The notes under the pieces are model-generated. The model saw only the letters and a program-made list of their open reading frames with translations, did no database searches and had not been told where the DNA came from. 13,704 nt of DNA from Bdellovibrionales bacterium (GTDB taxonomy: Bacteria; Bdellovibrionota; Bacteriovoracia; Bacteriovoracales; Bacteriovoracaceae). The position numbers and the translations under genes were made by a program. Positions 6,408-13,700 of the stretch are shown here, piece after piece; the first letter of the stretch is position 1; every line of letters begins with the position of its first letter. Location: positions 1 to 13,704 of the forward strand of contig SXUH01000081.1 in NCBI GenBank assembly GCA_005791855.1, given 5' to 3'.

Positions 6408-6915
6408 CCATCCTGAGGTACTGCTCTTTGTAGCCGACGTAGGCCCGGTAGTGGTTCGAGACGCGCTCGAGCTCCTCTGGCCCCAGAGGCCGCTCGACCA
6501 CCGCGGGGCGGCCCTTGATCAGACTTCCCGGCGGAAACTTCTTCCCCGGGGAGATGAGAGACCCGGCCGCGACGAGCGAGTTATCTCCCACCTCAGCTCC
6601 GTCTAGGATAATGGCTCCCATCCCGATTAGACAACCGTTTCCTATCCGACAGCCGTGGAGGATGACGCTGTGTCCGAGAGAAGTGTTGTCTCCGATGGTC
6701 AGAGCGTTTCGTTCCGTTACGTGGAGCATGCAGAGGTCTTGGATGTTGGTATTATTCCCGATCGTTATGGAGTTAACGTCTGCCCTAACTATAGAGTTGA
6801 ACCAGATGTTCGAATGATCGCCGAGGACCGCGCGGCCGATGACCTTGGCGCCGTCGGCGATGAAGACCCTCGCGCCGAGCTTCGGGAAGTAGTTGAGGAA
6901 CGCGGAGAGGCTCAT
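6358..6915 (-). CDS. Gamma-carbonic-anhydrase-like left-handed beta-helix protein
   Basis: The 185-residue protein shows hexapeptide repeats throughout residues 15-135, the mark of a left-handed beta-helix. The family's metal His are present as His65, His82 and His87 (MLHV, SLGHSVILHG), as are the RAD at 44-46 and NIQD at 57-60, so a bound metal and a YrdA/PaaY-type fold are likely. Whether it hydrates CO2 is uncertain; many relatives show little activity. The start ATG 6915-6913 is two bases after the TAA of the upstream baeRF gene, with AAAGGA in the end of that gene as ribosome site. The tail after 150 is charged and overlaps the YihY gene. Codons at about 6600-6810 are much AT-richer than in the neighbours. 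Confidence 0.92.
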   Translation of the reverse strand: MSLSAFLNYFPKLGARVFIADGAKVIGRAVLGDHSNIWFNSIVRADVNSITIGNNTNIQDLCMLHVTERNALTIGDNTSLGHSVILHGCRIGNGCLIGMGAIILDGAEVGDNSLVAAGSLISPGKKFPPGSLIKGRPAVVERPLGPEELERVSNHYRAYVGYKEQYLRMGEENGTDQKGSRSKPD

Positions 6916-6917
6916 GG

Positions 6918-7982
6918 TTATCCTTTGAGGATGGCGAGGGCGTGGGCTTCCTGTGGGAAGAACTGGTGCCGCAGGATCTGCACCTGCCCGCCTTGTTTAA
7001 TGACTTCCTCCGCCAGTTCGTTGAGGATGTCGATGGAGGAATTCTTGACCGGCTTCCTGTGGACTTCGAACTCGCCGGTCTCGAGGTCCACCCTCCCCCA
7101 GAGCTTCTGCTCCGGCGGCAGCACCAGGTGCACCACCTTCCCTTGCGTGATGGCCTTGATGATCTCCCCGAGGTCGGAGATGTACTTCCGGGACTTCATC
7201 ATGCGCTTCAGGCGGTCCTTGAGCTGGGCCGAGTAGTAGTCGAGGACCACGGGCCGGAAGGCCTTGCACCGCTCGAGGATCTGCACGCAGGTCTTCTCGT
7301 AGAAGTCTTCGTGGATGTGGGTGATGACCCCCGCGCTCTCTCCGAGGTGCTTCGTGAAGTGCTTCTTCATGTCCTCGAGGCCCGTCACGAGCACGGGGAT
7401 GGACTGGTACATGATGGTGTCCTTCACCTTCTGGGCGATGGTCCGCAGGGCGAGGACCGTCTTGTACGGAACCAGCCCCATGTACTCCGGCGCGTAGACG
7501 CGGGCGGAGCCGCTGGCCTCGAGGTTCTTCGGGAGCTGGTCGAACTCGTAGTGCTGGATGATCTCGACCTGGTGGAAGTCTCCGCGGTAGATCTTGATGT
7601 CGTAGAGGGAGACGTTCACCAGCATGAACTCCGCGTTCACGAACAGCTCCTCCAGCATTGGCCTCACGTGGAAGTGCTCTCCGAGGGAGAAGAACGGATC
7701 CACCGTGTTCTCGAGGACCACGTATCCCTGGAAGGCCTCGCAGAAGAAGAACCCGTGGGAGCGATCGGGGTGCTGGCCCAGGAGCTTCTTGATGGTGCTC
7801 CGGTGTTTCTCAAGATTCTTTAAGAAGGGTTCGTGCTCCGGGAGGTTCAACTGCGCGCAGACGTCGGAGAGAAAACTCTCTAGCACCGACGGATCCGGAC
7901 TCGTCCCGAGAGGTCGGTAGTAGAAACTCAGACTGCTTGATTTCGGGTGGAACAACAGTTGGTTAAGGTTAACTAATTTCAC
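6918..7982 (-). CDS. baeRF-family protein (bacterial homologue of eRF1/archaeal release factor domains)
   Basis: The 354-residue protein has the layout of the bacterial archaeo-eukaryotic release-factor families, most like baeRF family 3. Residues 112-142 (LFVNAEFMLVNVSLYDIKIYRGDF...) are the central strand pair of that family, and the C-terminus 319-353 (ILNELAEEVIKQGGQVQIL...AHALAILK) is the eRF1 domain-3 type alpha-beta unit. baeRF proteins have been proposed, from comparative genomics, to act on stalled or special ribosomes; no direct function is shown here. No signal peptide: cytoplasmic. The start is GTG 7982, about 11 bases after a GAGG. It is first in an operon with the carbonic-anhydrase-like and YihY genes, two bases from the former. 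Confidence 0.8.
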   Translation of the reverse strand: MKLVNLNQLLFHPKSSSLSFYYRPLGTSPDPSVLESFLSDVCAQLNLPEHEPFLKNLEKHRSTIKKLLGQHPDRSHGFFFCEAFQGYVVLENTVDPFFSLGEHFHVRPMLEELFVNAEFMLVNVSLYDIKIYRGDFHQVEIIQHYEFDQLPKNLEASGSARVYAPEYMGLVPYKTVLALRTIAQKVKDTIMYQSIPVLVTGLEDMKKHFTKHLGESAGVITHIHEDFYEKTCVQILERCKAFRPVVLDYYSAQLKDRLKRMMKSRKYISDLGEIIKAITQGKVVHLVLPPEQKLWGRVDLETGEFEVHRKPVKNSSIDILNELAEEVIKQGGQVQILRHQFFPQEAHALAILKG

Positions 7983-8023
7983 AAAAATTTGACCCTCATG
8001 GCCATTAAAAAGTACATCTTGTC

Positions 8024-8029
8024 ATTATA
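8024..8029 (-). promoter_or_regulatory. -10 element of the baeRF operon promoter
   Basis: The minus strand reads a perfect TATAAT here, in the 82-base divergent gap between the baeRF and ROK genes. The -35 region 17 bases upstream is poor (TATCAT). The leader would be about 35 bases and contains the GAGG used by the GTG start at 7982. For the rightward ROK operon I see only weak candidates, such as TTGTCA at 8019-8024, which overlaps this element. Confidence 0.45.
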
Positions 8030-8064
8030 GCCGACGGCGGAGTTTCATGATAGCGTTTTGAGCT

Positions 8065-9003
8065 ATGAACAATGACCAACTGGCATTCGGGATCGACATC
8101 GGAGGGACCAATACAAAGATCGGACTCTTCGACTACTCGGGTAAGATCCTCCACTTCCGCACTCTCCCGACGCCAAGTCACAGCGACCCCGTTCCTTTCA
8201 TAAAGCAATTAGCTCAGGAATCCGAACACATCCTCTCGTCGGAGCTGGGCATGAAGCTCGGGGACCGGCGGATCATCGGCGTCGGCGCCGGCGCGCCGAT
8301 GGCCAACTACTTCACCGGGAACGTCGACCACGCGCCGAACCTCGGCTGGAGGAACGTTCCGCTCAAGAAGCTCTTCGAGGAAAACTTCAGATCCAGAGCG
8401 GTGATTGAGAACGACGCCAACCTCGCGGCCGTGGGCGAGAAGCGCTGGGGCGCGGGCAAGAACCTCTCGGACTTCATCCTGATCACCCTCGGCACCGGCG
8501 TCGGCGCGGGCCTCATCCTCGACGGCAGACTCTACCGAGGCCACAACGCCCTCGGCGCGGAAGGCGGCCACGTCCTGATCCCTCACGAGAAGAAGCGGCT
8601 CTGCTCCTGCGGCGGGATCAACCACCTGGAGAGCTACCTCTCCGCCCGGGGGATCAAGCAGACCATCTTCGAACTCACCGGAGAGGAGTGGACCATCGAG
8701 AAGCTCGGATCGGAGTTCAACAACCGGGACCTGCGGGCCTCGACCATCATCAACACCATCGTCGACGAACTGGTCTCCGGGCTGACCAGCATGGCCGTGC
8801 TCTTCGGGCCACAGGCCTTCATCATCGGCGGCGGGGTCTCCAAGCTCGGAGAGTCGTTCAACGCCGTGATCAAGAAGCGGCTCGACGAGATGGTCCACTT
8901 CTCCCTCCGCGGGAAGGTGCAGATCATCAGCGCGACCCTCTCCGCGGAGAAGGGCGCGATCTACGGAGGGGCGGCCCACATCTTCGACGAGGTCCTCCGA
9001 TGA
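8065..9003 (+). CDS. ROK-family sugar kinase (glucokinase-like)
   Basis: The 312-residue protein is a full-length ROK kinase. DIGGTNTK at 11-18 is the phosphate-1 ATP loop; IENDANLAA at 114-122 carries the catalytic Asp117; LGTGVGAG at 142-149 is phosphate-2; EGGH at 166-169 contacts sugar and zinc. The usual zinc box CxCGxxGCxE appears as CSCGGINHLE (180-189), with His187 instead of the third Cys, which could still bind zinc. Glucose or a related hexose or hexosamine is the likely substrate, made into the 6-phosphate with ATP. It starts the plus-strand operon; its TGA overlaps the ATG of the next gene (ATGA). The ribosome site before ATG 8065 is weak. The first 150 bases are AT-richer than the remainder. 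Confidence 0.92.
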   Translation: MNNDQLAFGIDIGGTNTKIGLFDYSGKILHFRTLPTPSHSDPVPFIKQLAQESEHILSSELGMKLGDRRIIGVGAGAPMANYFTGNVDHAPNLGWRNVPLKKLFEENFRSRAVIENDANLAAVGEKRWGAGKNLSDFILITLGTGVGAGLILDGRLYRGHNALGAEGGHVLIPHEKKRLCSCGGINHLESYLSARGIKQTIFELTGEEWTIEKLGSEFNNRDLRASTIINTIVDELVSGLTSMAVLFGPQAFIIGGGVSKLGESFNAVIKKRLDEMVHFSLRGKVQIISATLSAEKGAIYGGAAHIFDEVLR

Positions 9004-9308
9004 CCGCCGTTCCGACCGACTGGCACCTGGATCCGGAGAACAAGGAAAGTAAGAAGCTCAACGAGATCATCAGCTCTCACGTCCGCAAGCTCGAGAAGAC
9101 TCTGGCCGTGGCGACGAAGAAGGAAGAAAAGTACGCGGCGGTTTTTTCCTTCTATAGAAAGTACTACACCCTGACTCTATGTAAGAGCTGTGTGGCCGCC
9201 GGGGTCAACCGTTCGCCGGCGAGGGACGTCATCTTGGACTACCCTTGGAAAGAACTCAAGCAAGACAGGTTTTTTTGTTTAAAGATATGGGAAAAGATCA
9301 ACCACTAG
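9000..9308 (+). CDS. Conserved-position small protein of unknown function (102 residues)
   Basis: ATG 9000 overlaps the stop of the ROK gene (ATGA), with GAGG seven bases upstream, and the 3' end overlaps the Maf gene by 22 bases, so it is clearly part of the operon. The product MTAVPTDWHL... is charged and Lys-rich, helical over about 15-58, then carries CKSC at 61-64 and a third Cys at 93. A lone CxxC might bind metal with a partner or act in redox, but no family is recognised. There is no signal peptide or membrane segment, so a cytoplasmic role is likely. The Phe/Trp-rich C-terminus (RFFCLKIWEKINH) is written in AT-richer codons than the centre. Confidence 0.72.
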   Translation: MTAVPTDWHLDPENKESKKLNEIISSHVRKLEKTLAVATKKEEKYAAVFSFYRKYYTLTLCKSCVAAGVNRSPARDVILDYPWKELKQDRFFCLKIWEKINH

Positions 9309-9889
9309 AGCTGCCCTACCCGCTCATCCTCGCCTCCACCTCCAGGTACCGGAGTGACCTCCTGGCCCAGCTTGGGTGGCACTTCAGCACCCGCGCTCCG
9401 GGCGTGGACGAGCAGAAGGTGAAGGACACGGGCCTCGCCCCCGGGGAGCTCGCGGCCAGGCTCTCCCAGCTCAAGGCCCACGCCGTCTTCGTCACGAACT
9501 CCGACTCCTGTGTCATCGGCTCGGACCAGGTCTGCACGATGGATGGCCGGATCTTCGGCAAGCCGGGCTCCGTCGAGGCCGCGCGGGAGCAGCTCTCGAT
9601 GCTCCAGGGGAGATCCCACGACCTCCTGACCGCGGTGACGGTGACCTACCCGTCGGGGTCGGAGACCTTCGTGAACAAGACCACGCTCCACATGCGCCCC
9701 CTGGGCCTTCGGGAGATCACCGCCTACGTCGACCGGGACAGGCCCACGGACTGCGCCGGCAGCTACAAGCTCGAAGCCCGCGGGATCAAGCTCTTCAGCC
9801 GCATCGACATGGAAGACCACACCGCCGTAATCGGCCTCCCCCTCATCCAACTGACCAGCGTCCTCTTAAAACTAGGTTACCCGCTTTGA
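9287..9889 (+). CDS. Maf-family nucleotide pyrophosphatase, YceF type
   Basis: The 200-residue protein hydrolyses non-canonical or modified nucleoside triphosphates to monophosphate and pyrophosphate; E. coli YceF prefers m7GTP. ILASTSRYR at 14-22 is the Maf signature (ASxSPRR form), GSDQVC at 78-83 holds the catalytic Asp80, then GKPGS at 91-95, CAGSYK at 156-161, and VIGLPLIQL at 181-189. Gln81 after that Asp and the CAGSYK segment match YceF rather than the dTTP/UTP-specific YhdE group. The start chosen is ATG 9287, which leaves ten residues before the conserved core; a TTG at 9245 is in frame but unnecessary. It overlaps the gene before it by 22 bases and the one after it by four (TTGA). 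Confidence 0.95.
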   Translation: MGKDQPLELPYPLILASTSRYRSDLLAQLGWHFSTRAPGVDEQKVKDTGLAPGELAARLSQLKAHAVFVTNSDSCVIGSDQVCTMDGRIFGKPGSVEAAREQLSMLQGRSHDLLTAVTVTYPSGSETFVNKTTLHMRPLGLREITAYVDRDRPTDCAGSYKLEARGIKLFSRIDMEDHTAVIGLPLIQLTSVLLKLGYPL

Positions 9890-11235
9890 AAATCTACCTC
9901 CTCCTCATCTTCGTTGTCTTCGGCTGTGCCAAGCTCCCGACCAAGCGGACGGACAAGCTCTCCATCATCCAGGGGGTCACCAACTCCAAGGAAGTGGAGT
10001 TCAGCATCGTCACCCCCAAGTCCTCCTCGATCCGCTTCGAGCTCCGGAGTGCGGAGGGTGAGATCGTCCAGCCGGACGAGGTGAAGATCGAGACCCGGAA
10101 CTTCTCCGACTTCGAGGTCCACAAGGTGGTCTTCCTGCGGGATCCGCTGAAGGAGTACAACCTCTACGCCTTCCGGGGCGAGCAGATCGTCGACCAGCGC
10201 CTCGTCGGGAAGGGACAGAAGGACCCGGACCGGCTGCGGCTGGCGGTCGCCTCCTGCATGAACGACTTCTACCCCGAGCACTTCAAGATCTGGAGCGCCC
10301 TCGCCCAGAAGAACCCCGAGTACCTCCTCCTCATCGGCGACAACGTCTACGCGGACAAGGCGAGCAAGGTGAACCCGCTCGAGGTCGACGAGGAGAAGCT
10401 CTGGCAGCGCTACCTCGACGTGCGCCAGACCCTCCCGGTCTTCTTCCAGCAGAAGCTCATCCCCATCCACGCCCTCTGGGACGACCACGACTACGGCCAG
10501 AACGATGCGAACCGCGACTACAAGTACAAGGACGAGTCCAGGAAGATCTTCGACGCCTTCTACGCCCAGGACCTGAGCGACGACGACTGGACCGAGGGCC
10601 ACGGCGTGGGGGGCCTTCTGAGCCTCGGGGACTTCAACCTCTACTTCCTCGATGGCCGCAGCTTCCGCTCGCCGGAGTCGGAGCAGTCCCACCTGGGTCT
10701 GGAGCAGAAAGCCTGGCTCCTCGCCAAGCTCGCGGAGGAACCGACGCCGAGCCTTCTGATCAAGGGAGACCAGTTCTTCGGCGGCTACCACCAGTTCGAA
10801 TCCTACGAGGGCAACCACCCCAAGGAGTTCGTCCAGCTGGTCTCCGAGCTGCGCGGGATCCCCACACCCTTCGTCTTCCTGAGCGGCGACCGGCACATGA
10901 GTGAGATCATGCAGTTCCCGCGGGGCCTCTTCGGGAAGCCGAGCTTCGAGATCACCGCGAGCCCGATCCACGCGTCCCTCTTCCCGGACACCGTCGACAG
11001 CAACCCCTGGCGCGTGGTGGCCGAGCGGAAGAACGTGAACTTCACCGTCATCGACAACGTCGCCCGGGAGAACCACTGGTTCCTGGACGTGGAGAACATC
11101 GGCGAGGACGGGAAGACGCACTACCGGCGGGAGCTCGCGGTTTTCATCAAGGACCTCCAGAACAACCTCAACGAGATCCGGAAGAAGCGCCAGGGCCGCC
11201 GCCGCTACAAACGCGTGCGCAGCCGCCGGCGCTAG
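9886..11235 (+). CDS. PhoD-like metallophosphatase, predicted lipoprotein with basic C-terminal tail
   Basis: The 449-residue product starts at TTG 9886, sharing TTGA with the Maf stop. Residues 1-13 are a short lipoprotein signal and Cys14 follows a V-F-G lipobox, so it should be anchored outside the cytoplasm. After an N-terminal beta-domain (20-115) comes a PhoD-type catalytic domain: ASCMND at 122-127, GDNVYAD at 151-157, WDDHDYG at 198-204, GDQFFGG at 294-300 and SGDRHMSE at 333-340, the metal-binding Asp/Asn/His set. PhoD enzymes use Ca/Fe and cleave phosphomono- or diesters. The last 18 residues (432-449) contain 12 Arg or Lys, unusual for the family and able to bind nucleic acid, lipid A or teichoic-type polyanions. 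The usual Tat signal of PhoD is absent. Confidence 0.88.
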   Translation: MKIYLLLIFVVFGCAKLPTKRTDKLSIIQGVTNSKEVEFSIVTPKSSSIRFELRSAEGEIVQPDEVKIETRNFSDFEVHKVVFLRDPLKEYNLYAFRGEQIVDQRLVGKGQKDPDRLRLAVASCMNDFYPEHFKIWSALAQKNPEYLLLIGDNVYADKASKVNPLEVDEEKLWQRYLDVRQTLPVFFQQKLIPIHALWDDHDYGQNDANRDYKYKDESRKIFDAFYAQDLSDDDWTEGHGVGGLLSLGDFNLYFLDGRSFRSPESEQSHLGLEQKAWLLAKLAEEPTPSLLIKGDQFFGGYHQFESYEGNHPKEFVQLVSELRGIPTPFVFLSGDRHMSEIMQFPRGLFGKPSFEITASPIHASLFPDTVDSNPWRVVAERKNVNFTVIDNVARENHWFLDVENIGEDGKTHYRRELAVFIKDLQNNLNEIRKKRQGRRRYKRVRSRRR

Positions 11236-11254
11236 GAAGATCCAAAGGGCAGCT

Positions 11255-12286
11255 ATGAGCGAAGCACAGGGACTTTGGGGAGCGCAGACCCGGCACTTCC
11301 ACCTCCTCACGCCGGACCACGTGATGGCGGCCGCGGAACAACGGGGCCGGCGCCTCACCGGGAAGGTCATGGCCCTCAACAGCCTCGAGAACCGGGTCTA
11401 CGACGTAGAGCTCGCGTCCCCGGAGGACTTCGGCAAGGGCTTCTCGAGCCAGAACGTGATCCTGAAGTTCTACCGCCCGGGCCGCTGGACCGAAGCCCAG
11501 ATCACGGAGGAGCACACCTTCCTCAGCACCCTCCTGGAGTTCGAAGTCCCGGTGGTCGCGCCGCTCGAGTGGAAGGGGAAGACGCTCCACCTCCACGAAG
11601 AAACCCAGCTGTGGTTCGCGCTCTTTCCGAAGGTCCAGGGGCGCCTCAAGGACGAACTCCTGGGTGACGAGATCGACCAGGTCGGACGGCTCATCGGCCG
11701 CATCCACAACATCGGGTCCATGGCCCCGTTCAAATCCCGCCTGGCCCTGAGTCCGGAGACCTTCATCGAGATGAGCCACCGGGCCCTGGCCCAGACCAGG
11801 CCCGTGGAGCACCAGAGCTTCGGCTACTACCTGAAGCTCCTCGAAGAGCTCAAGCCCCTCCTCGATCCGGTCTTCCGGCACCTCGAGACCCAGCGGCTCC
11901 ACGGGGACTTCCACCGTGGGAACATCGTCTGGACCTCGGCGGGCCCCGTGGCCGTGGACTTCGACGACTGCCTCACCGGTCCGGTGGAGCAGGACCTCTG
12001 GCTCCTCTTCCCCGGCACCGACCAAGATAGCTTGAAGGACCGGGACCGCTTCCTCATGGCCTACAAGGAGATGACGAGGAAGACCCACGTGAAGCTCAAC
12101 CTCGTCGAAGCTCTCCGGACCATGCGCATGGTCCACTTCAACGCCTGGATCGCCAAGCGCTGGGAGGACCACTCCTTCCAGCGGATCTTCCCCCAGTTCC
12201 CCACCGCGAACTACTGGGACCAGCAGCTCATCGACCTGCGGGTCCAGCTCGGCCTCATCCAGGACGGGAGCTGGCACGGGCTTTGA
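11255..12286 (+). CDS. srkA: Stress-response Ser/Thr kinase of the SrkA/YihE (RdoA) family
   Basis: The 343-residue protein (E. coli SrkA 328) has the choline-kinase-like fold of this family. LNSLENRVYDV at 41-51 and VILKFYRPGRWTEAQI at 68-83 are family hallmarks, with Lys71 for ATP. LHGDFHRGNIVW at 215-226 is the catalytic loop (Asp218, Asn223), and VDFDDCLTGPVEQDLW at 234-249 the magnesium loop. In E. coli the kinase protects cells in the Cpx envelope-stress response and counters toxin-mediated death. Cytoplasmic. It starts 19 bases after the PhoD-like gene, with AAAGGG upstream of ATG 11255, and is probably the last gene of the operon. No T-rich terminator follows. Confidence 0.94.
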   Translation: MSEAQGLWGAQTRHFHLLTPDHVMAAAEQRGRRLTGKVMALNSLENRVYDVELASPEDFGKGFSSQNVILKFYRPGRWTEAQITEEHTFLSTLLEFEVPVVAPLEWKGKTLHLHEETQLWFALFPKVQGRLKDELLGDEIDQVGRLIGRIHNIGSMAPFKSRLALSPETFIEMSHRALAQTRPVEHQSFGYYLKLLEELKPLLDPVFRHLETQRLHGDFHRGNIVWTSAGPVAVDFDDCLTGPVEQDLWLLFPGTDQDSLKDRDRFLMAYKEMTRKTHVKLNLVEALRTMRMVHFNAWIAKRWEDHSFQRIFPQFPTANYWDQQLIDLRVQLGLIQDGSWHGL

Positions 12287-12293
12287 ATAAACC

Positions 12294-12319
12294 TCCGTAG
12301 TATACTAGCAATCTACGGA
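12294..12319. repeat. Inverted repeat enclosing a perfect 10-bp palindrome
   Basis: TCCGTAG (12294-12300) and CTACGGA (12313-12319) form a 7-bp stem with a 12-base loop. Within and overlapping it, TAGTATACTA (12298-12307) is a perfect palindrome. No T-tract follows, so it is a poor terminator; a regulator operator for the next gene, or the 3' end of the kinase operon, are both possible. TATACT at 12301-12306 also resembles a -10, but no -35 fits it. Confidence 0.5.
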
Positions 12320-12375
12320 CTCTGTGGGATTTGGGATGTCTAAATCCTTGACAGGTGTCTCTAGCCGGAGGTTTT

Positions 12376-12843
12376 ATGAAACTCATCATCGCCCTTTCAC
12401 TCGTCCTCGCGTCCCAGGTCTCCGTCGCCGACACCCTCCGGGAGAAGCGGATCAAGAAGGAGATGGTCGACCGGGTGGAGCGCCTCATCCTCACCACGAG
12501 AGAGATCCGCGCGAGCCTCAAGACGGAGAACGTCGTCGACGCCTGCGCCAAGGTCAAGGTCATGTTCGAGCTCTACCCGGAGCACATGGAGGCCATGGCC
12601 AGCCACATGGACCTCGACAAGAAGAAGAATACCCAGGCCATCCGCGAGGCGGTGGTGTATCAGATGGCCCTCCACCGGCAGAGCAACCTCTGCGACAAGG
12701 TAGAGGGCAGCGAGTACGTGGACATGGAGCTCCTGGAGAGCGAGATCCGGGTGATCGGCAAGACGCTCGAGAAGCACCGGAAGCTCATCAAGAAGGGTGA
12801 CACGGACCGGGACAATAACTTTTCCTACGAGTATTCGTTCTAG
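12376..12843 (+). CDS. Small exported helical protein of unknown function
   Basis: ATG 12376 is chosen over the in-frame ATG seven codons upstream because GGAGG (12367-12371) lies just before it and a proper signal peptide then begins the protein. The 155-residue product starts MKLIIALSLVLASQVSVA and is likely cut after Ala18. The rest is almost entirely charged helix, with two Cys (57 and 106) that could pair in the periplasm, and an acidic, aromatic tail (DNNFSYEYSF). No family recognised. Its promoter is not clear; TTGACA occurs at 12348-12353 without a -10 before the start codon. It converges on the PilZ gene. Confidence 0.78.
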   Translation: MKLIIALSLVLASQVSVADTLREKRIKKEMVDRVERLILTTREIRASLKTENVVDACAKVKVMFELYPEHMEAMASHMDLDKKKNTQAIREAVVYQMALHRQSNLCDKVEGSEYVDMELLESEIRVIGKTLEKHRKLIKKGDTDRDNNFSYEYSF

Positions 12844-12845
12844 GA

Positions 12846-12896
12846 TTCACCGACGGGGAGGTCACTCCTGCCCGGGGACGCCTAGTCGTCGGTGAA
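12846..12896. terminator. Long inverted repeat between convergent genes (possible bidirectional terminator)
   Basis: TTCACCGACG (12846-12855) and CGTCGGTGAA (12887-12896) are perfect 10-base inverted arms 31 bases apart, with a smaller GGAG/CTCC hairpin at 12857-12868 inside. The right arm encodes the last residues of the PilZ protein. There is no T-tract on either strand. Confidence 0.45.
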
Positions 12897-13700
12897 CTTG
12901 ATCCCGATCTTGAACTCGATCTGCGTCTCGTCGATGGGCCTCTGGGACATGACCATCCCCGAGAGCGGGTCGTCGAGGTTGAACTCGTCGAACCCCAGCA
13001 CCTCGACCGCGCTCCCCTTCGGGAAGAGGAGCGGGTTGATGACGATGAAGCTCATGCCTCCCCGCGAGAGGTCGAAGAGCTTCAGGAGGTTCACCTGGTG
13101 GTTCAGGAGGCTCTTGACCTTCACCCACTTCTCCACCTTAGGCCTCGTGCGCGGGCTCTCGCGCTTATCCGCGAACATCCGTTCCTCTTCCTCCAGCGAG
13201 ATGTTCTCGAACTCCGTGTTGAGGAAGTTCTGGTCCCGGCTCGACCGCTCGGCCATGCTCCGGGCCTTGAGGTAGTTCGGGTCCGCGGCGACCTCGGCTT
13301 CGGACTGGAAGCGCTTCACGAGCCAGATGTTGGAGAGGTCCACGCCGATCTGGGCCTTGATGCCCGAGACCTCGGAGCCCTCGAGGAGCTTGACCTCCGG
13401 CGGGACCTCCAGCGTGAAGTTGTTCCCCTTGATGGCGTGGATGTTGGTCTTGAAGATGAACTGGCCCTCCTCGGCGTAGCAGTAGATCGGCAGGCCGCGG
13501 TTGATCCGGGACTCCCGGGGGAGCTCGAGGTAGAGGAAGCCCGAGTGGATGTTGTAGGACCGCAGGGTGGACTCGGAGACCTGGCGGCGGCCACTGTCCG
13601 GATCGAGCTGCCAGAAGAGAAGGACGGACCCCGAGAGCTGCAGCTGCTTGAAGATCTTCTGATAGGCCAGGAACCCAGTGTCCGACTTAATTACTCGCAT
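12882..13700 (-). CDS. PilZ-domain protein, YcgR-like (putative c-di-GMP effector)
   Basis: The 272-residue product has an N-terminal beta-rich half (about 20-130) that resembles the YcgR/PilZN domain (QFIFKTNIHAIKGNNFTLEVP at 80-100), a charged helical linker (130-178), and a C-terminal PilZ barrel. The two c-di-GMP-binding motifs are intact: RxxxR as Arg180-ESP-Arg184, and DxSxxG as Asp210, Ser212 and Gly215. It should therefore bind c-di-GMP and may act as a motility or surface-attachment effector; no flagellar gene is in view. ATG 13700 is only four bases from the window edge, so the ribosome site is not visible and the true start could be upstream. Confidence 0.85.
   Translation of the reverse strand: MRVIKSDTGFLAYQKIFKQLQLSGSVLLFWQLDPDSGRRQVSESTLRSYNIHSGFLYLELPRESRINRGLPIYCYAEEGQFIFKTNIHAIKGNNFTLEVPPEVKLLEGSEVSGIKAQIGVDLSNIWLVKRFQSEAEVAADPNYLKARSMAERSSRDQNFLNTEFENISLEEEERMFADKRESPRTRPKVEKWVKVKSLLNHQVNLLKLFDLSRGGMSFIVINPLLFPKGSAVEVLGFDEFNLDDPLSGMVMSQRPIDETQIEFKIGIKFTDD

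Noticed and set aside
6987..6995. GGQ tripeptide in the baeRF protein, as in the peptidyl-hydrolase loop of release factors
   Set aside because: It lies at residues 331-333 in the C-terminal domain-3-like unit, where a GG-x-V turn is usual, not in a GGQ loop of the central domain. It is likely coincidental.
9245..9286. Upstream TTG start for Maf adding 14 residues
   Set aside because: The extra residues precede the conserved Maf core, overlap the previous gene further, and have no better ribosome site than ATG 9287.
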